A stretch of 64,000 nt of DNA from Bacillus yapensis (GTDB lineage: Bacteria; Bacillota; Bacilli; Bacillales; Cytobacillaceae). The notes under the pieces are model-generated. The model searched no databases. It saw only the letters and a list, made by a program, of their open reading frames with translations, and was not told where the DNA came from. The stretch spans positions 62,001 through 126,000 of the forward strand of contig NZ_SUND01000003.1 in assembly GCF_005280205.1 (NCBI RefSeq), read 5' to 3'. Below are positions 1 to 8,697 of the stretch, in pieces. The position numbers were made by a program, and so were the translations under genes. Numbering within the stretch: the stretch's first letter is position 1; each line of letters begins with the position of its first letter.

Positions 1-1039
1 CATCTCTTAATAAATGAGTAACTTTTTGGTCAAAAATTTGCCATGCAAACTGACCTGGTTGTTCTAAAATGACACGACCATATTTTGCATACGTATAGTT
101 TCGGAAATCTGCTCCTTCATCCACAAACCTTTTACCAGTCGCGTTTATCATAATTCCAAATGGGTAACTATGCTTCTGAAATCCGTCACCTACTGTAAGA
201 TCACCATGTTCCGGTGCATTAAAATCCCAACCGACCGCATGAGAACCAGACCAATGCCCGTAAGATCTTGCACCAATATCTAATGCCATTTTAATCCCAT
301 CACCTGTATTAAAACGGGTTCCACGTACTTTGGCTAGTTCCCATCCAGGACCCAAATAGCGAGTTCTCATTTCTGTATTCGCTTGGAATCCCCCGGAAGC
401 TAGTATAACAGCATTACATTTTATGTTTACGGTTTTTCCTTTCAATTTCAGTTTTACTCCGTATACTCCATCATCATTACTAAGTAAAGTTGTTGCATGT
501 GCATCATATAAGACTTTAATGTCTTCTTTTTCCGCAGCTTCATGTAATGCATCTACCAACCCAGGACCGCCACCAATAGCTTCAACTGTTAAGCCACCCC
601 AAAATTTGAATTTCCCATCCACTTTAAAAGCTTGTCTTCCATAGATTGGAGCAAATCGAATTTTTTTAGAGCGCATCCAAATCATCGTGTCCAAACTTTC
701 ACTCGTTAGAATCTCTGCCAAATCGGCATCAGTGCGATATTGAGTTACTCTACACATATCCTCATAAAACTGTTCTTCTGTATATGTTCCAAAATCAGTA
801 GATTCAATTTCTTCTTCCGTCAAATCAGGTACAACCTTAAGTAAATCCTCAACTCCACTATAGGCAAATCGGATCGCTCCAGCAGTAAAAGTACTATTTC
901 CACCCCGTTCTTTTTTGGGAGATTTCTCCAAAACAATTACATTTGCCCCTTGTTCCCTAGCTGATAATGCTGCACACATCGCAGCATTTCCGGCACCAAC
1001 AACTATTACATCTGTCGTATATAAAAATTTTTCATCCAT
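1..1039 (-). CDS. tcuA: FAD-dependent dehydrogenase, tricarballylate dehydrogenase (TcuA)-like, 3' end cut by window edge
   Basis: A continuous reading frame starts at ATG 1039 behind a strong AGGGGAGGA site and runs off the left edge, giving about 346 visible codons. The N-terminus carries the FAD-binding signature VIVVGAGNAAMCAAL, then an LEK segment and GGNSTFTAGA, typical of the fumarate reductase/succinate dehydrogenase flavoprotein superfamily. Motifs GGGPGL, ILASGGF and NATGKRFVDEG are also present. The pattern GGNS.FTAGA with a later YGHWSGSHAV is what I recall for TcuA, which oxidises tricarballylate to cis-aconitate. No tcuB or tcuC is visible, because the downstream side lies outside the window. 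It could instead be a related fumarate-reductase-type dehydrogenase. Confidence 0.72.
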   Translation of the reverse strand, partial: MDEKFLYTTDVIVVGAGNAAMCAALSAREQGANVIVLEKSPKKERGGNSTFTAGAIRFAYSGVEDLLKVVPDLTEEEIESTDFGTYTEEQFYEDMCRVTQYRTDADLAEILTSESLDTMIWMRSKKIRFAPIYGRQAFKVDGKFKFWGGLTVEAIGGGPGLVDALHEAAEKEDIKVLYDAHATTLLSNDDGVYGVKLKLKGKTVNIKCNAVILASGGFQANTEMRTRYLGPGWELAKVRGTRFNTGDGIKMALDIGARSYGHWSGSHAVGWDFNAPEHGDLTVGDGFQKHSYPFGIMINATGKRFVDEGADFRNYTYAKYGRVILEQPGQFAWQIFDQKVTHLLRD

Positions 1040-1317
1040 GTAATTTCCTCCCCTGAATCATTATACCTTTATGTTAATCGAATATTTAGAATAAATAAAA
1101 TTCCATTCTTTTATCCGTTTCCATAAAAAAAAGTAATACCACCATTAAACAAACATAGAATCCATTCAAGCTCACTATACTCACATATTAGAATTTAGAA
1201 AACGTTATGTCGACTAAGACTCATATATCCAAATACCCGTCATAAATTTATATAGTACAGGTTGGACAGACATTCAATTTGGCTCAATTAGAACTTACAA
1301 AAAAGGAGTAATTAATT

Positions 1318-2052
1318 TTGATGGAGTTCCTTCAAGAAACATTCAATCATTTTGGTACATTTTTTTCTTTAGATTCATTAAAGCAAGTGTTGTTTGATCC
1401 GGCTAACTGGGGAATCATTGGGACTCTTATCATCCTTGAAGGATTATTATCCGCAGACAACGCCCTCGTGTTAGCCATGATGGTCAAGCATTTGCCGGAA
1501 GAACAAAGAAGGAAAGCACTTTTTTATGGAATTATTGGTGCTTATTTTTTCCGTTTCCTCATAATTGGACTAGGACTTTCCATCATCCATATTGGATGGA
1601 TTAAAATTGTCTGCGGTCACTATTTGCTATTTCTAGTATTACAGAACCTCTTTCAGAAAAATGATGATGATGACGATGTTGCGACGAAAAAAATGGGATT
1701 TTGGAAAACCGTGTTAACCGTGGAATTGGTGGATATTACATTTAGCTTTGATAGTGTACTTGCGGCATTTGGCGTTTCTAATCAGGAATGGGTTTTACTC
1801 TTAGGAGGAATCTTGGGGATATTAATGATGCGGGGTGTTGCTAGATTATTTCTTGCATTGATTGACAGAGTGCCTGAATTGGAAACTACTGCTTTTGTGC
1901 TTATTGGTGTAATTGGTCTAAAAATGATTGGTACCGCATTTGGCTTTCATATGGAAGACATCTTATTCTTTAGTGTATTAATCACGATCTTCTTCGGAAC
2001 ATTTATTATACATTGGTTCAGGAAAACTTTAGGAAATAAAACGGTTGGGTAG
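1318..2052 (+). CDS. TerC family integral membrane protein (YkoY/YceF-like)
   Basis: This 244-residue polytopic membrane protein has the TerC hallmarks: an acidic ENxxSADNALVLA-like segment (LEGLLSADNALVLAMMV) near residue 40 and a second one, VELVDITFSFDSVLAAFG, near residue 135. These paired acidic motifs in membrane helices are thought to bind metal. Bacillus TerC proteins (MeeF/MeeY) help export manganese and metallate secreted enzymes. An Asp-rich loop (DDDDDD) lies around residue 118. A TTG at 1318 has better spacing (9 nt) from AGGAG at 1304 than the ATG at 1321. I looked for a yybP-ykoY manganese riboswitch upstream and saw none. Confidence 0.85.
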   Translation: MMEFLQETFNHFGTFFSLDSLKQVLFDPANWGIIGTLIILEGLLSADNALVLAMMVKHLPEEQRRKALFYGIIGAYFFRFLIIGLGLSIIHIGWIKIVCGHYLLFLVLQNLFQKNDDDDDVATKKMGFWKTVLTVELVDITFSFDSVLAAFGVSNQEWVLLLGGILGILMMRGVARLFLALIDRVPELETTAFVLIGVIGLKMIGTAFGFHMEDILFFSVLITIFFGTFIIHWFRKTLGNKTVG

Positions 2053-2066
2053 ACAGTAGACTATTT

Positions 2067-2091
2067 GAGGAGCTCTTATCTAGAGCTCCTC
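2067..2091 (+). terminator. Hairpin between convergent terC-like and uppS-like genes
   Basis: A perfect 9-bp stem, GAGGAGCTC (2067-2075) and GAGCTCCTC (2083-2091), with a 7-nt loop, sits between the two convergent genes. The tail CATTCATTTT on the plus strand is only moderately T-rich. Its position suits a shared terminator. Confidence 0.5.
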
Positions 2092-2094
2092 CAT

Positions 2095-2856
2095 TCATTT
2101 TAATATTCCACCATATCTTCTTTCTCTTTCCCGGTATTTTTCCAACGCATGCAGGAATTCCTTTTCAGAAAAATCCGGCCACAGCACATCGGTAAACCAG
2201 AACTCCGTGTAAGCAAGCTGCCAAAGCAAGAAATTGCTCAGGCGTTTTTCCCCTCCTGTACGAATAAGGAGATCAGGGTCTTTCACACCAGCTGTATATA
2301 GATATCCTGAAAACTGTTGTTCATCTAGTTCATCCAAAGATACTTTTCCATTGTTTATGTCCCTGATCAGCTCTTTCGTTGCATTTAGAATCTCATGTCT
2401 ACTTCCATAGTTAAGTGCAAAATTCAGCTGAAGACCGTCATTATCCCGCGTACGATTAATCGCATGCTGAATGGCCTCTCTTGTATAGAATGGTAGATTA
2501 TTCATATCACCGATTGCCTCAATACGTACATTTTGAGATATAAGCTCTGGCAAATATATAGACAGAAACTCCTTGGGAAGTTTCAAAATGAAATCAATTT
2601 CGTGCTTTGGACGTTTCCAGTTTTCCGTGGAAAACGCATAAATTGTCAATACCTTCACCTTTGATTTGATTGCGGTCTTGACAATTTTCACAATGGTAGA
2701 TACTCCTTCTTTATGGCCAGCAGCTCTAGGCATATCCCGTTTCTCTGCCCACCTTCCGTTTCCGTCCATAATGATGGCTACATGGTCCGGTGTATCATCT
2801 TCCCGATAGTGGAAGGATTCTTCCAATTGGGTGTTATTGAAAAAGGGAACTTTCAT
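2095..2856 (-). CDS. Isoprenyl transferase, undecaprenyl diphosphate synthase-like (probable paralogue)
   Basis: A cis-prenyltransferase of about 253 residues. It has the catalytic IIMDGNGRWA motif, the AFSTENWKRP segment and the C-terminal DPDLLIRTGGE...RLSNFLLWQLAYTEFWFTDVLWPDF signature, so all key family blocks are present. These enzymes add isopentenyl diphosphate units to farnesyl diphosphate in cis to make the C55 lipid carrier. The start is probably ATG 2856, because the GAGGTG site at 2866-2871 is 9 nt upstream of it; GTG 2868 overlaps that site. The normal Bacillus uppS lies in a frr-uppS-cdsA cluster. This solitary gene has no such neighbours, so it is probably a second copy. Confidence 0.85.
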   Translation of the reverse strand: MKVPFFNNTQLEESFHYREDDTPDHVAIIMDGNGRWAEKRDMPRAAGHKEGVSTIVKIVKTAIKSKVKVLTIYAFSTENWKRPKHEIDFILKLPKEFLSIYLPELISQNVRIEAIGDMNNLPFYTREAIQHAINRTRDNDGLQLNFALNYGSRHEILNATKELIRDINNGKVSLDELDEQQFSGYLYTAGVKDPDLLIRTGGEKRLSNFLLWQLAYTEFWFTDVLWPDFSEKEFLHALEKYRERERRYGGILK

Positions 2857-3012
2857 AGACATTTTCACCTCGCGAAAATTAAGTGTTTATTCATCGAAAT
2901 GACATCTCACTTATTTACTGTCATTCAGAAATTTACCATATAATTTATCGTTTTGCAATAAATTTTTATCTCACGAGAATTATTAATTATTGAAAAATGG
3001 TGTTTTTCTGTA

Positions 3013-3049
3013 ACAAAAAAAAGCATTCAACAGTACCGATAAATGCTTT
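3013..3049 (-). terminator. Second terminator-like hairpin between cheW and uppS-like gene
   Basis: On the minus strand, AAAGCATT (3049-3042) pairs with AATGCTTT (3027-3020) around a 14-nt loop and is followed by a run of T. It lies about 70 bp beyond the stronger cheW terminator. Confidence 0.5.
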
Positions 3050-3084
3050 ATCCCAAATCAAAATTATTCATTTACTAACTTATT

Positions 3085-3119
3085 GATCAAAAAAAGTAGC
3101 CGAACACTCGGCTACTTTT
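3085..3119 (-). terminator. Rho-independent terminator of cheW
   Basis: A perfect 12-bp stem (AAAAGTAGCCGA with TCGGCTACTTTT) and a 4-nt loop are followed on the minus strand by seven T. The stop codon of cheW is inside the left arm. Confidence 0.9.
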
Positions 3120-3585
3120 GCAATTGATTTTCCATATATTCTTGTATTTCTCGTATACCTTCTAGTGTTTTGACTAACACCGTTGGAGAAATAATTGTGA
3201 TTAGACGGCCGTCTAAATTCGCTACTCCTGTAAAATAGCTTGTCTTTTGATAAGCTACCAGTCCGACTTGTTTGATGTCTTCCGCTGGGATATCAAGGAT
3301 TTCCTTCGCTTCTTTCACCAACACACCTAATGAAATATCATCCGTATTTAAAACAATGACACGAACAGAATCACTAGATTCCATTTCCCGATTATAGAGA
3401 ATATTTTCTGTATCAATGGCCGGGATTAATTCTCCACGGACCTTCATAATTCCTTTCACATACGTTGGTAAATGAGGAATTGGCGTAATCCCTTCTAATT
3501 TCTCAATAGAAATAACATTTTCGATCGGGATGGCATATTCTTCATTTCCTACTGTAAAAACAACTAGTTTATTTGAATCTTGCAT
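3112..3585 (-). CDS. cheW: Chemotaxis coupling protein CheW (solitary)
   Basis: This 157-residue protein consists of one CheW domain. Family motifs visible are LVVFTVGNEEYAIPIENV near the start, GIMKVRGELIPAID around residue 65, LGVLVKEAKEIL and TGVANLDGRLITI near the end. CheW couples chemoreceptors to the CheA kinase in the cytoplasm. Start ATG 3585 follows a strong AAGGAGGGG site. It is a single-gene unit with its own terminator and no che neighbours. A chemoreceptor gene lies elsewhere in the window at 54968, but nothing in the sequence links the two. Confidence 0.9.
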   Translation of the reverse strand: MQDSNKLVVFTVGNEEYAIPIENVISIEKLEGITPIPHLPTYVKGIMKVRGELIPAIDTENILYNREMESSDSVRVIVLNTDDISLGVLVKEAKEILDIPAEDIKQVGLVAYQKTSYFTGVANLDGRLITIISPTVLVKTLEGIREIQEYMENQLQK

Positions 3586-3655
3586 GATCTACCCCTCCTT
3601 ACCACCTATTTCTATAGTACTAATCGATGAGGTTTCTTGTCTACGAAAAATTATG

Positions 3656-3696
3656 AAAAAACGAAAATTAGAGAACCAGAAGACTGGTTCTCTAAT
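3656..3696 (-). terminator. Terminator of the YqjE-like peptidase gene
   Basis: A perfect 13-bp inverted repeat (ATTAGAGAACCAG, 3667-3679, with its complement 3684-3696) has a 4-nt loop. On the minus strand it is followed by TTTCGTTTTTT. Confidence 0.9.
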
Positions 3697-3702
3697 CATA
3701 TC

Positions 3703-4824
3703 TTAAGCTTCAGTTACTTCTCCAATAATGGCAATAACCATTTCCGCAAGCTTGTTCAGCTCTTCAATTGGCATACGTTCATTAGTCGTATGAATCTCTT
3801 CATAACCAACCGCAAGATTGACAGTAGGGATTCCAAAACCAGCAATTACGTTAGCGTCACTTCCGCCACCACTTTTTAATAGTTCAGCGCTACGTCCAAT
3901 TTTCGCAGCTGCACGACGTGCCACTTCAACCACATGGTCACCTTCGCCATATTTGAAGCCAGGGTACATAACTTCTACCTCAACTTCTGCTTTCCCACCC
4001 ATTTCAGCTGCAACTGATTCAAAAGCATCTTTCATCTTTTGAACTTGAGCTTCCATTTTTTCAGGAATTAAAGAACGTGCTTCTGCTAGGATTTCAACGC
4101 GATCACACACGATATTCGTTGGACCTTCCCCTTTAAATGCACCAATGTTTGCTGTTGTTTCTTCATCAATACGACCTAAAGGCATTCTCGCCACTGCTTT
4201 TGCTGCCATCGTTATTGCAGAGATTCCTTTTTCAGGCGCAACACCAGCATGAGCTGTCTTTCCTGAAATCGTTGCTCTTACCTTCGCTTGTGTAGGAGCT
4301 GCAACGATAATATTTCCAACTTTTCCATCGCTATCGAGCGCATAACCAAATTTTGCTGTTACCAATGAGGAATCTAATACTTTTGCACCTACTAGGCCAG
4401 ATTCTTCTCCAACTGTAATAATGAATTGGATTGTCCCATGAGCAATATTTTGTTCTTTTAATACGCGAATAACTTCAAGCATAACGGCAAGTCCAGTCTT
4501 ATCATCTGCACCAAGAATCGTTGTCCCATCCGTTACAACGTATCCGTCTTTAATAGATGGCTTCACACCTTTTCCTGGAACAACAGTATCCATATGAGAC
4601 GTGAAATAGATTGTATCTACTCCTTCTTTATTGCCTGGTAAGGTACAAACTAAGTTCCCTGCTCCATGACCCGTTTGAGAAGTAGTATCATCCTCAAACA
4701 CTTCTACGCCTAGATCAGAGAATTTTTTCTTTAGTACTTTCGCAATTTCAGTTTCATATTTTGTTTCAGAGTCAATTTGCACTAACTCCAAAAATTCATT
4801 TAATAATCTTTCTTCATTAATCAT
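3703..4824 (-). CDS. yqjE: M20 family metallopeptidase, YqjE / tripeptidase T-like
   Basis: This 373-residue protein is a di-zinc M20 peptidase. The motifs are FTSHMDTV (metal His and Asp, about residue 73), GADDKTGLAVMLE (bridging Asp), GEESGLVGAKVLD (catalytic Glu) and a C-terminal GGGSDAN...EEIHTTNE metal-binding stretch. The length matches B. subtilis YqjE (about 371). The family removes N-terminal residues from short peptides in the cytoplasm. Start ATG 4824 follows GGAAGGAGA. In B. subtilis the gene follows yqjC-yqjD, and the same order holds here. The exact substrate is unknown. Confidence 0.85.
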   Translation of the reverse strand: MINEERLLNEFLELVQIDSETKYETEIAKVLKKKFSDLGVEVFEDDTTSQTGHGAGNLVCTLPGNKEGVDTIYFTSHMDTVVPGKGVKPSIKDGYVVTDGTTILGADDKTGLAVMLEVIRVLKEQNIAHGTIQFIITVGEESGLVGAKVLDSSLVTAKFGYALDSDGKVGNIIVAAPTQAKVRATISGKTAHAGVAPEKGISAITMAAKAVARMPLGRIDEETTANIGAFKGEGPTNIVCDRVEILAEARSLIPEKMEAQVQKMKDAFESVAAEMGGKAEVEVEVMYPGFKYGEGDHVVEVARRAAAKIGRSAELLKSGGGSDANVIAGFGIPTVNLAVGYEEIHTTNERMPIEELNKLAEMVIAIIGEVTEA

Positions 4825-4905
4825 TTGATGTATCTCCTTCCAAGTTTCATCTTATTTCAGTATATCTTTTTTAACAGAGAATCGGCAAATTTTTCTTCCT
4901 CGCTC

Positions 4906-6453
4906 CTACAATGGAATATTCCCATGCTTCTTATGTGGACGGGATTCCTTTTTATTCCTCAACATCTCTAATGCTTGTATGAGCTTAATCCTCGTTTCTC
5001 TTGGGTCAATAACATCATCAACCATTCCCATGCTTGCAGCCACATACGGGTTGGCAAATTTATCTCTATATTCTTCAATTTTTTGTGCCCTAGTTTGCTC
5101 CGGATTTTCACTGTTTTGGATTTCCTTTGCAAAAATAATATTCGCAGCACCTTGTGGACCCATAACGGCAATCTCTGCATTTGGCCATGCATAGACTAAA
5201 TCGGCCCCAATTGATTTACTATTTAAGGCCACATATGCACCACCATAAGCTTTTCGTAAAATAACCGTCAGCTTTGGCACAGTTGCTTCTGAATACGCAT
5301 ACAGAATTTTCGCCCCGTGACGAATAATTCCCCCATGTTCTTGCTTAACACCTGGGAAAAATCCAGTCACGTCTTCAAACGTAATAATCGGGATATTAAA
5401 GCTATCACAAAAACGGATAAAACGAGCTGCTTTGTCGGAGGAATCAATATCGAGACCACCTGCCATAAATTTCGGTTGATTACAAACTAAACCAACTACC
5501 TCACCCTTAATTCTAGCAAGACCAACTACGATATTTTTGGCAAAGTCCTGATGAACTTCAAAAAAAGATCCTGAGTCAACGACCTGATCGATCACAACCC
5601 TTACATCATAAGGACGAATCGCATCAAAAGGAATCACATCGGTCAAGTCAGGTCGAAAATCATCCGCTTCCTCTACCTCAGTAATCGGTGCCTTTTCCTC
5701 ACTATTTTGAGGTAAATAGCTTAATAATACTCTTACCTTTTCGATAATCTCTTCCTCAGTTTCACTGCGAAAATGGGCATTTCCACTAATCGAGTTATGG
5801 ACCCGAGCTCCACCCAAATCTTCTGGTGAAATCTTCTCACCTGTTACAGTCTCAATCACCTTCGGGCCCGTGATAAACATTTGACTCGTTTTTTCCACCA
5901 TGAAAACAAAATCGGTAATCGCCGGTGAATACACAGCTCCTCCAGCACAGGGCCCTAAGATAACAGATATTTGTGGAATTACTCCAGAATAAATCGAATT
6001 TCGGTAAAAGATTTTTCCATATCCATCAAGAGAAACTACCCCCTCTTGAATTCTTGCTCCACCTGAGTCATTCAATCCTACAAAAGGAGCGCCATTCTTA
6101 GCTGCTAAGTCCATGACATTGGCAATTTTATTAGCATGCATTTCCCCAAGGGCTCCACCAAATACCGTAAAATCCTGAGAAAATAAGTAAATCGGACGGC
6201 CATTCACTTTACCATATCCAGTAACAACTCCGTCACCGGGCCCTTTTTGATTTTCCAAACCAAAATCACGGGAACGGTGTTCAATAAATGGATTTAGTTC
6301 GACAAAAGTGCCTTCATCAACAAGCAATTCAATCCGTTCTCTTGCTGTTAATTTCCCTTTTTCATGCTGTTTTTCAATTCTTTCGTCTCCTCCACCTAAT
6401 TCGACAACTCTTCTACGATCATACAAATCATTAATTTTTTCATAGATGTCCAT
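4906..6453 (-). CDS. yqjD: Acyl-CoA carboxylase carboxyltransferase (propionyl-CoA carboxylase beta, YqjD-like)
   Basis: The protein has about 515 residues and two crotonase-fold halves. SGGARIQEGV and GPCAGGAVYSPA lie in the N-terminal half; GGLDIDSSDKAARFIRFCDSF, FFPGVKQEHGGIIRHGAKILYAY and YGGAYVALNSKSIGAD lie in the C-terminal half. It transfers the carboxyl group from carboxybiotin to an acyl-CoA, most likely propionyl-CoA, giving methylmalonyl-CoA. The start is ATG 6453, with GGGAGAG 9 nt upstream. It follows the epimerase gene by 4 nt, which supports the propionate assignment. No dedicated biotin carboxylase subunit is adjacent. It may use AccB/AccC (52620-54480) or a partner elsewhere. 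Confidence 0.88.
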   Translation of the reverse strand: MDIYEKINDLYDRRRVVELGGGDERIEKQHEKGKLTARERIELLVDEGTFVELNPFIEHRSRDFGLENQKGPGDGVVTGYGKVNGRPIYLFSQDFTVFGGALGEMHANKIANVMDLAAKNGAPFVGLNDSGGARIQEGVVSLDGYGKIFYRNSIYSGVIPQISVILGPCAGGAVYSPAITDFVFMVEKTSQMFITGPKVIETVTGEKISPEDLGGARVHNSISGNAHFRSETEEEIIEKVRVLLSYLPQNSEEKAPITEVEEADDFRPDLTDVIPFDAIRPYDVRVVIDQVVDSGSFFEVHQDFAKNIVVGLARIKGEVVGLVCNQPKFMAGGLDIDSSDKAARFIRFCDSFNIPIITFEDVTGFFPGVKQEHGGIIRHGAKILYAYSEATVPKLTVILRKAYGGAYVALNSKSIGADLVYAWPNAEIAVMGPQGAANIIFAKEIQNSENPEQTRAQKIEEYRDKFANPYVAASMGMVDDVIDPRETRIKLIQALEMLRNKKESRPHKKHGNIPL

Positions 6454-6457
6454 CGTG

Positions 6458-6871
6458 CTACTCTCCCTTTTCCCTTTTTTCACACAGTTCATATAGAACT
6501 CGACCAGTAGATTTTGGATGCATAAACGCTACAAGTGCTCCCCCTGCGCCTGTTTTCGTTTTATCCTGAAGCATTTGAATGCCTTTTTCCTGCATATCTT
6601 TAATTCTTTCCTCGATAGAGTCTACACCTAGTGCGACATGATGAATTCCCTCTCCACGCTTTTCTATCGCTTGAGCTATTGGACTATCTGGACTTGTTGG
6701 TTCTAGTAACTCTAATTTCGTTTCCCCAACCTTGATAAAGGCTACCTTAACTTTTTCACTATCAACCTCTTCTATCGCTTGAACTTCAAGGCCTAGAACC
6801 TCTGTGTAAAAAGGCAATGCCTTCTCAAGTGACCTTACGGCAATCCCAATATGATCGACTTTCTTAATCAT
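6458..6871 (-). CDS. mce: Methylmalonyl-CoA epimerase (YqjC-like)
   Basis: This 137-residue protein of the vicinal-oxygen-chelate fold starts KKVDHIGIAVRSLEKALPFY and contains the metal-ligand segments KLELLEP and HHVALGV near residues 55-80. It interconverts the R and S epimers of methylmalonyl-CoA, between the carboxylase next door and the mutase at 23.2-27.2 kb. Start ATG 6871 follows GGAGGG. The stop lies 4 nt before the carboxyltransferase start, so the two form an operon. Confidence 0.88.
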   Translation of the reverse strand: MIKKVDHIGIAVRSLEKALPFYTEVLGLEVQAIEEVDSEKVKVAFIKVGETKLELLEPTSPDSPIAQAIEKRGEGIHHVALGVDSIEERIKDMQEKGIQMLQDKTKTGAGGALVAFMHPKSTGRVLYELCEKREKGE

Positions 6872-7018
6872 GTTTAACCCTCCAACTGTTTCAATCAGTC
6901 TGTATCTTTTTAATATTCGATAAAATCATTGTTTTTCCTGCCAAATTTCGAGCGGTTGTTCAATTTCGAACTTCCTAGTAAAATAGAGTTAAGGATATCT
7001 GTCCAGGGAGGGAAAAAA

Positions 7019-7114
7019 GTGAGTAATAGAAAAGCAAGGAAAGTAGTCGTCTATTTAATGATTTTCGCCATTCTAGCTTCAACTTTACTAGTTGGTTTAT
7101 CGATGTTTTTTTAA
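7019..7114 (+). CDS. prli42: Stressosome-associated membrane miniprotein Prli42
   Basis: A GTG at 7019 follows AGGGAGG at ideal spacing and opens a 31-residue frame. The product has a short basic N-terminus (SNRKARK) followed by one membrane helix (VVVYLMIFAILASTLLVGLSMF). This matches Prli42, known from Listeria and conserved in Bacillales, which tethers the stressosome to the membrane. The longer in-frame reading from 6929 has no ribosome site and includes untranslated sequence. A terminator follows directly, so it is a single-gene unit. Confidence 0.85.
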   Translation: MSNRKARKVVVYLMIFAILASTLLVGLSMFF

Positions 7115-7115
7115 G

Positions 7116-7147
7116 AGATTAGAGGAGATTTCCTCTAATCTTTTTTA
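7116..7147 (+). terminator. Terminator of prli42
   Basis: An 11-bp perfect stem, AGATTAGAGGA (7116-7126) with TCCTCTAATCT (7131-7141), is followed by TTTTT. Confidence 0.92.
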
Positions 7148-7217
7148 TTCCCTGTAGTAACTTTTTTCAAAGAGAGGAAGTCTAATTTAGTGAATAACCA
7201 AAAGAGGGGTTTACAAA

Positions 7218-7673
7218 ATGAGGGCGAAACGAAAGAACTTAGCAGCACTTGCCATAGCCTTATTTTTCACTATGTTAGCAGGCTGCGGAACATCTAGTGG
7301 AGACAATCCGGACGAGGTGAACGCAGAAGGAGAAATGAAAGTATCCATCGAGAAACAGAGTAACCATCAATATAAGTTAATCATCGAAAACGGAACGACC
7401 AAAGATGAGACATTAACCTTTGGTTCTTCTCAGAATTATGACTACTCCATTAAGAAACCAGATGGAACGATTGCCTACACTTATTCAGCTGATAAAAGCT
7501 TTTTGGCTGTTATCAAAGAAGAGGTCATAAAAGCAGGAGAAAAATTAGAGTTTGATTTGGATATAACTGAAGCATTGCAGTATCTTGAAGAGGGAGAATA
7601 TACCATCGAGGCATGGGTATCAGCGAATGAACTGGCTCATAAAAAAGTAACGATTGATTTCATTTATGATTAG
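7218..7673 (+). CDS. Lipoprotein with BsuPI (intracellular proteinase inhibitor) domain
   Basis: This 151-residue protein has a basic N-terminus (MRAKRKN), a hydrophobic stretch and a lipobox LAGC with Cys23 as the predicted lipid attachment site. The remaining roughly 110 residues look like a BsuPI beta-sandwich domain: ENGTTKDETLTFGSSQNYDYSI, a DG turn, and an AGEKLEFDL...LEEGEYTIEAW ending. The family includes the B. subtilis intracellular protease inhibitor. Membrane anchoring outside the cell suggests a different target. Start ATG 7218 follows AGAGGGG. The assignment rests on motif recall. Confidence 0.75.
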   Translation: MRAKRKNLAALAIALFFTMLAGCGTSSGDNPDEVNAEGEMKVSIEKQSNHQYKLIIENGTTKDETLTFGSSQNYDYSIKKPDGTIAYTYSADKSFLAVIKEEVIKAGEKLEFDLDITEALQYLEEGEYTIEAWVSANELAHKKVTIDFIYD

Positions 7674-7710
7674 TTCTATTAAGCATTTTTCCAATAGCTA
7701 ATGCAATAAT

Positions 7711-7751
7711 CCCCAAGGAGACATGAACAAATCTTCTTGGGGCTCTTTTTT
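7711..7751 (+). terminator. Terminator of the BsuPI lipoprotein gene
   Basis: Stem CCCCAAG (7711-7717) pairs with CTTGGGG (7736-7742), with extra AGA/TCT pairs inside, and is followed by CTCTTTTTT. It sits between two convergent units. The T tract favours the plus strand. Confidence 0.8.
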
Positions 7752-7756
7752 ATCAT

Positions 7757-8697
7757 TTAAACTAAATGACAGGATACTTCTCTACCTTCTATTTCACGTA
7801 CTTCTGGTTTACTCACCTTACAAATGTCCTGCGCATATATGCACCGAGGGTGGAACTTGCATCCTGTTGGTGGATTAGAAGGTGAAGGAAGCTCTCCTTT
7901 TAAGATAATTCTTTCTTTCACCTCATCTGGATCCGTTTTAGGGATAGCAGAAATCAGTGCTTTCGTATAAGGAAGAGTTGCTCCTTCCCCCCCATTTCTA
8001 CCATCTCCCCTAAATACATCACGCCTACACGATGGGCAATATGCTCAACTACACCAAGATCATGAGAAATAAGAATATAAGATAACCCTAATTCTTCCTG
8101 TAAATCCTGTAATAAATTCAAGATTTGGGATTGAACCGATACATCTAGAGCTGATACAGGCTCATCCAACACAACAATTTTAGGTCTTAAGATAATGGCT
8201 CTTGCTATGCCGATGCGTTGACGTTGTCCCCCTGACATTTCATGCGGGTATCGCTCTAAATGATTCTCAGATAATCCCACTAATCGAAGCGTCTCATTCA
8301 GCAGTGGTTCACGCTCCTTTTGGGGAACCTTGTGAGCAATCAGTGGCTCCGACAATATTTCTCTAATCGTCAACTTCGGATTCATGGATGCCATTGGGTC
8401 TTGGAAGACCATTTGAATATCTTTACGAATTTCATTCATTTCTCTTTTACTCAATGTAGTGATATCTTTTCCTTGAAAAATCACTTCGCCACTCGTTGGC
8501 TCAATCAAGCGAAGGACACAACGACCAGTCGTCGATTTTCCACAGCCGGATTCCCCAACAATTCCGATCGTCTCTCGTTCATTCAATTCTAAGCTCACTC
8601 CGTTGACAGCATGAACATATTTCTTTGATTGAAACCACGCTGATTTTGAGGAGAACTTTTTTTCCAAATTTCTAACTTCAAGCAGCGTCGTTGTCAT
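7757..8697 (-). pseudogene. oppF: Oligopeptide ABC transporter ATP-binding protein OppF/DppF-like, frameshifted near its C-terminus
   Basis: Residues 1-240 form a complete ABC ATPase: Walker [14 protein letters not shown]-loop VFQDPMASMNP, signature SGGQRQRIGIARA, Walker B IVVLDEP and H-loop ISHDLGVV. The frame then stops at 7954, after MGGKEQLF plus five unrelated residues. From 7972 a second frame continues for 71 codons as the expected C-terminal tail ([23 protein letters not shown], stop 7757). The break lies beside a run of seven G (7987-7993) and lacks the usual NPxHPYT link. One extra G would rejoin the frames; a small deletion after KEQLF would also explain it. The catalytic core is intact, so partial function or a sequencing error are both possible. 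Its ATG overlaps the oppD stop by 4 nt. Confidence 0.8.

Noticed and set aside
1060-1317. yybP-ykoY manganese riboswitch ahead of the TerC-family gene
   Set aside because: I saw no conserved yybP-ykoY core or expression-platform hairpin in this leader.
3637-3879. Plus-strand frame of 80 codons over the M20 peptidase 3' end
   Set aside because: It lies across a terminator and antisense to a well-supported gene; a shadow frame.
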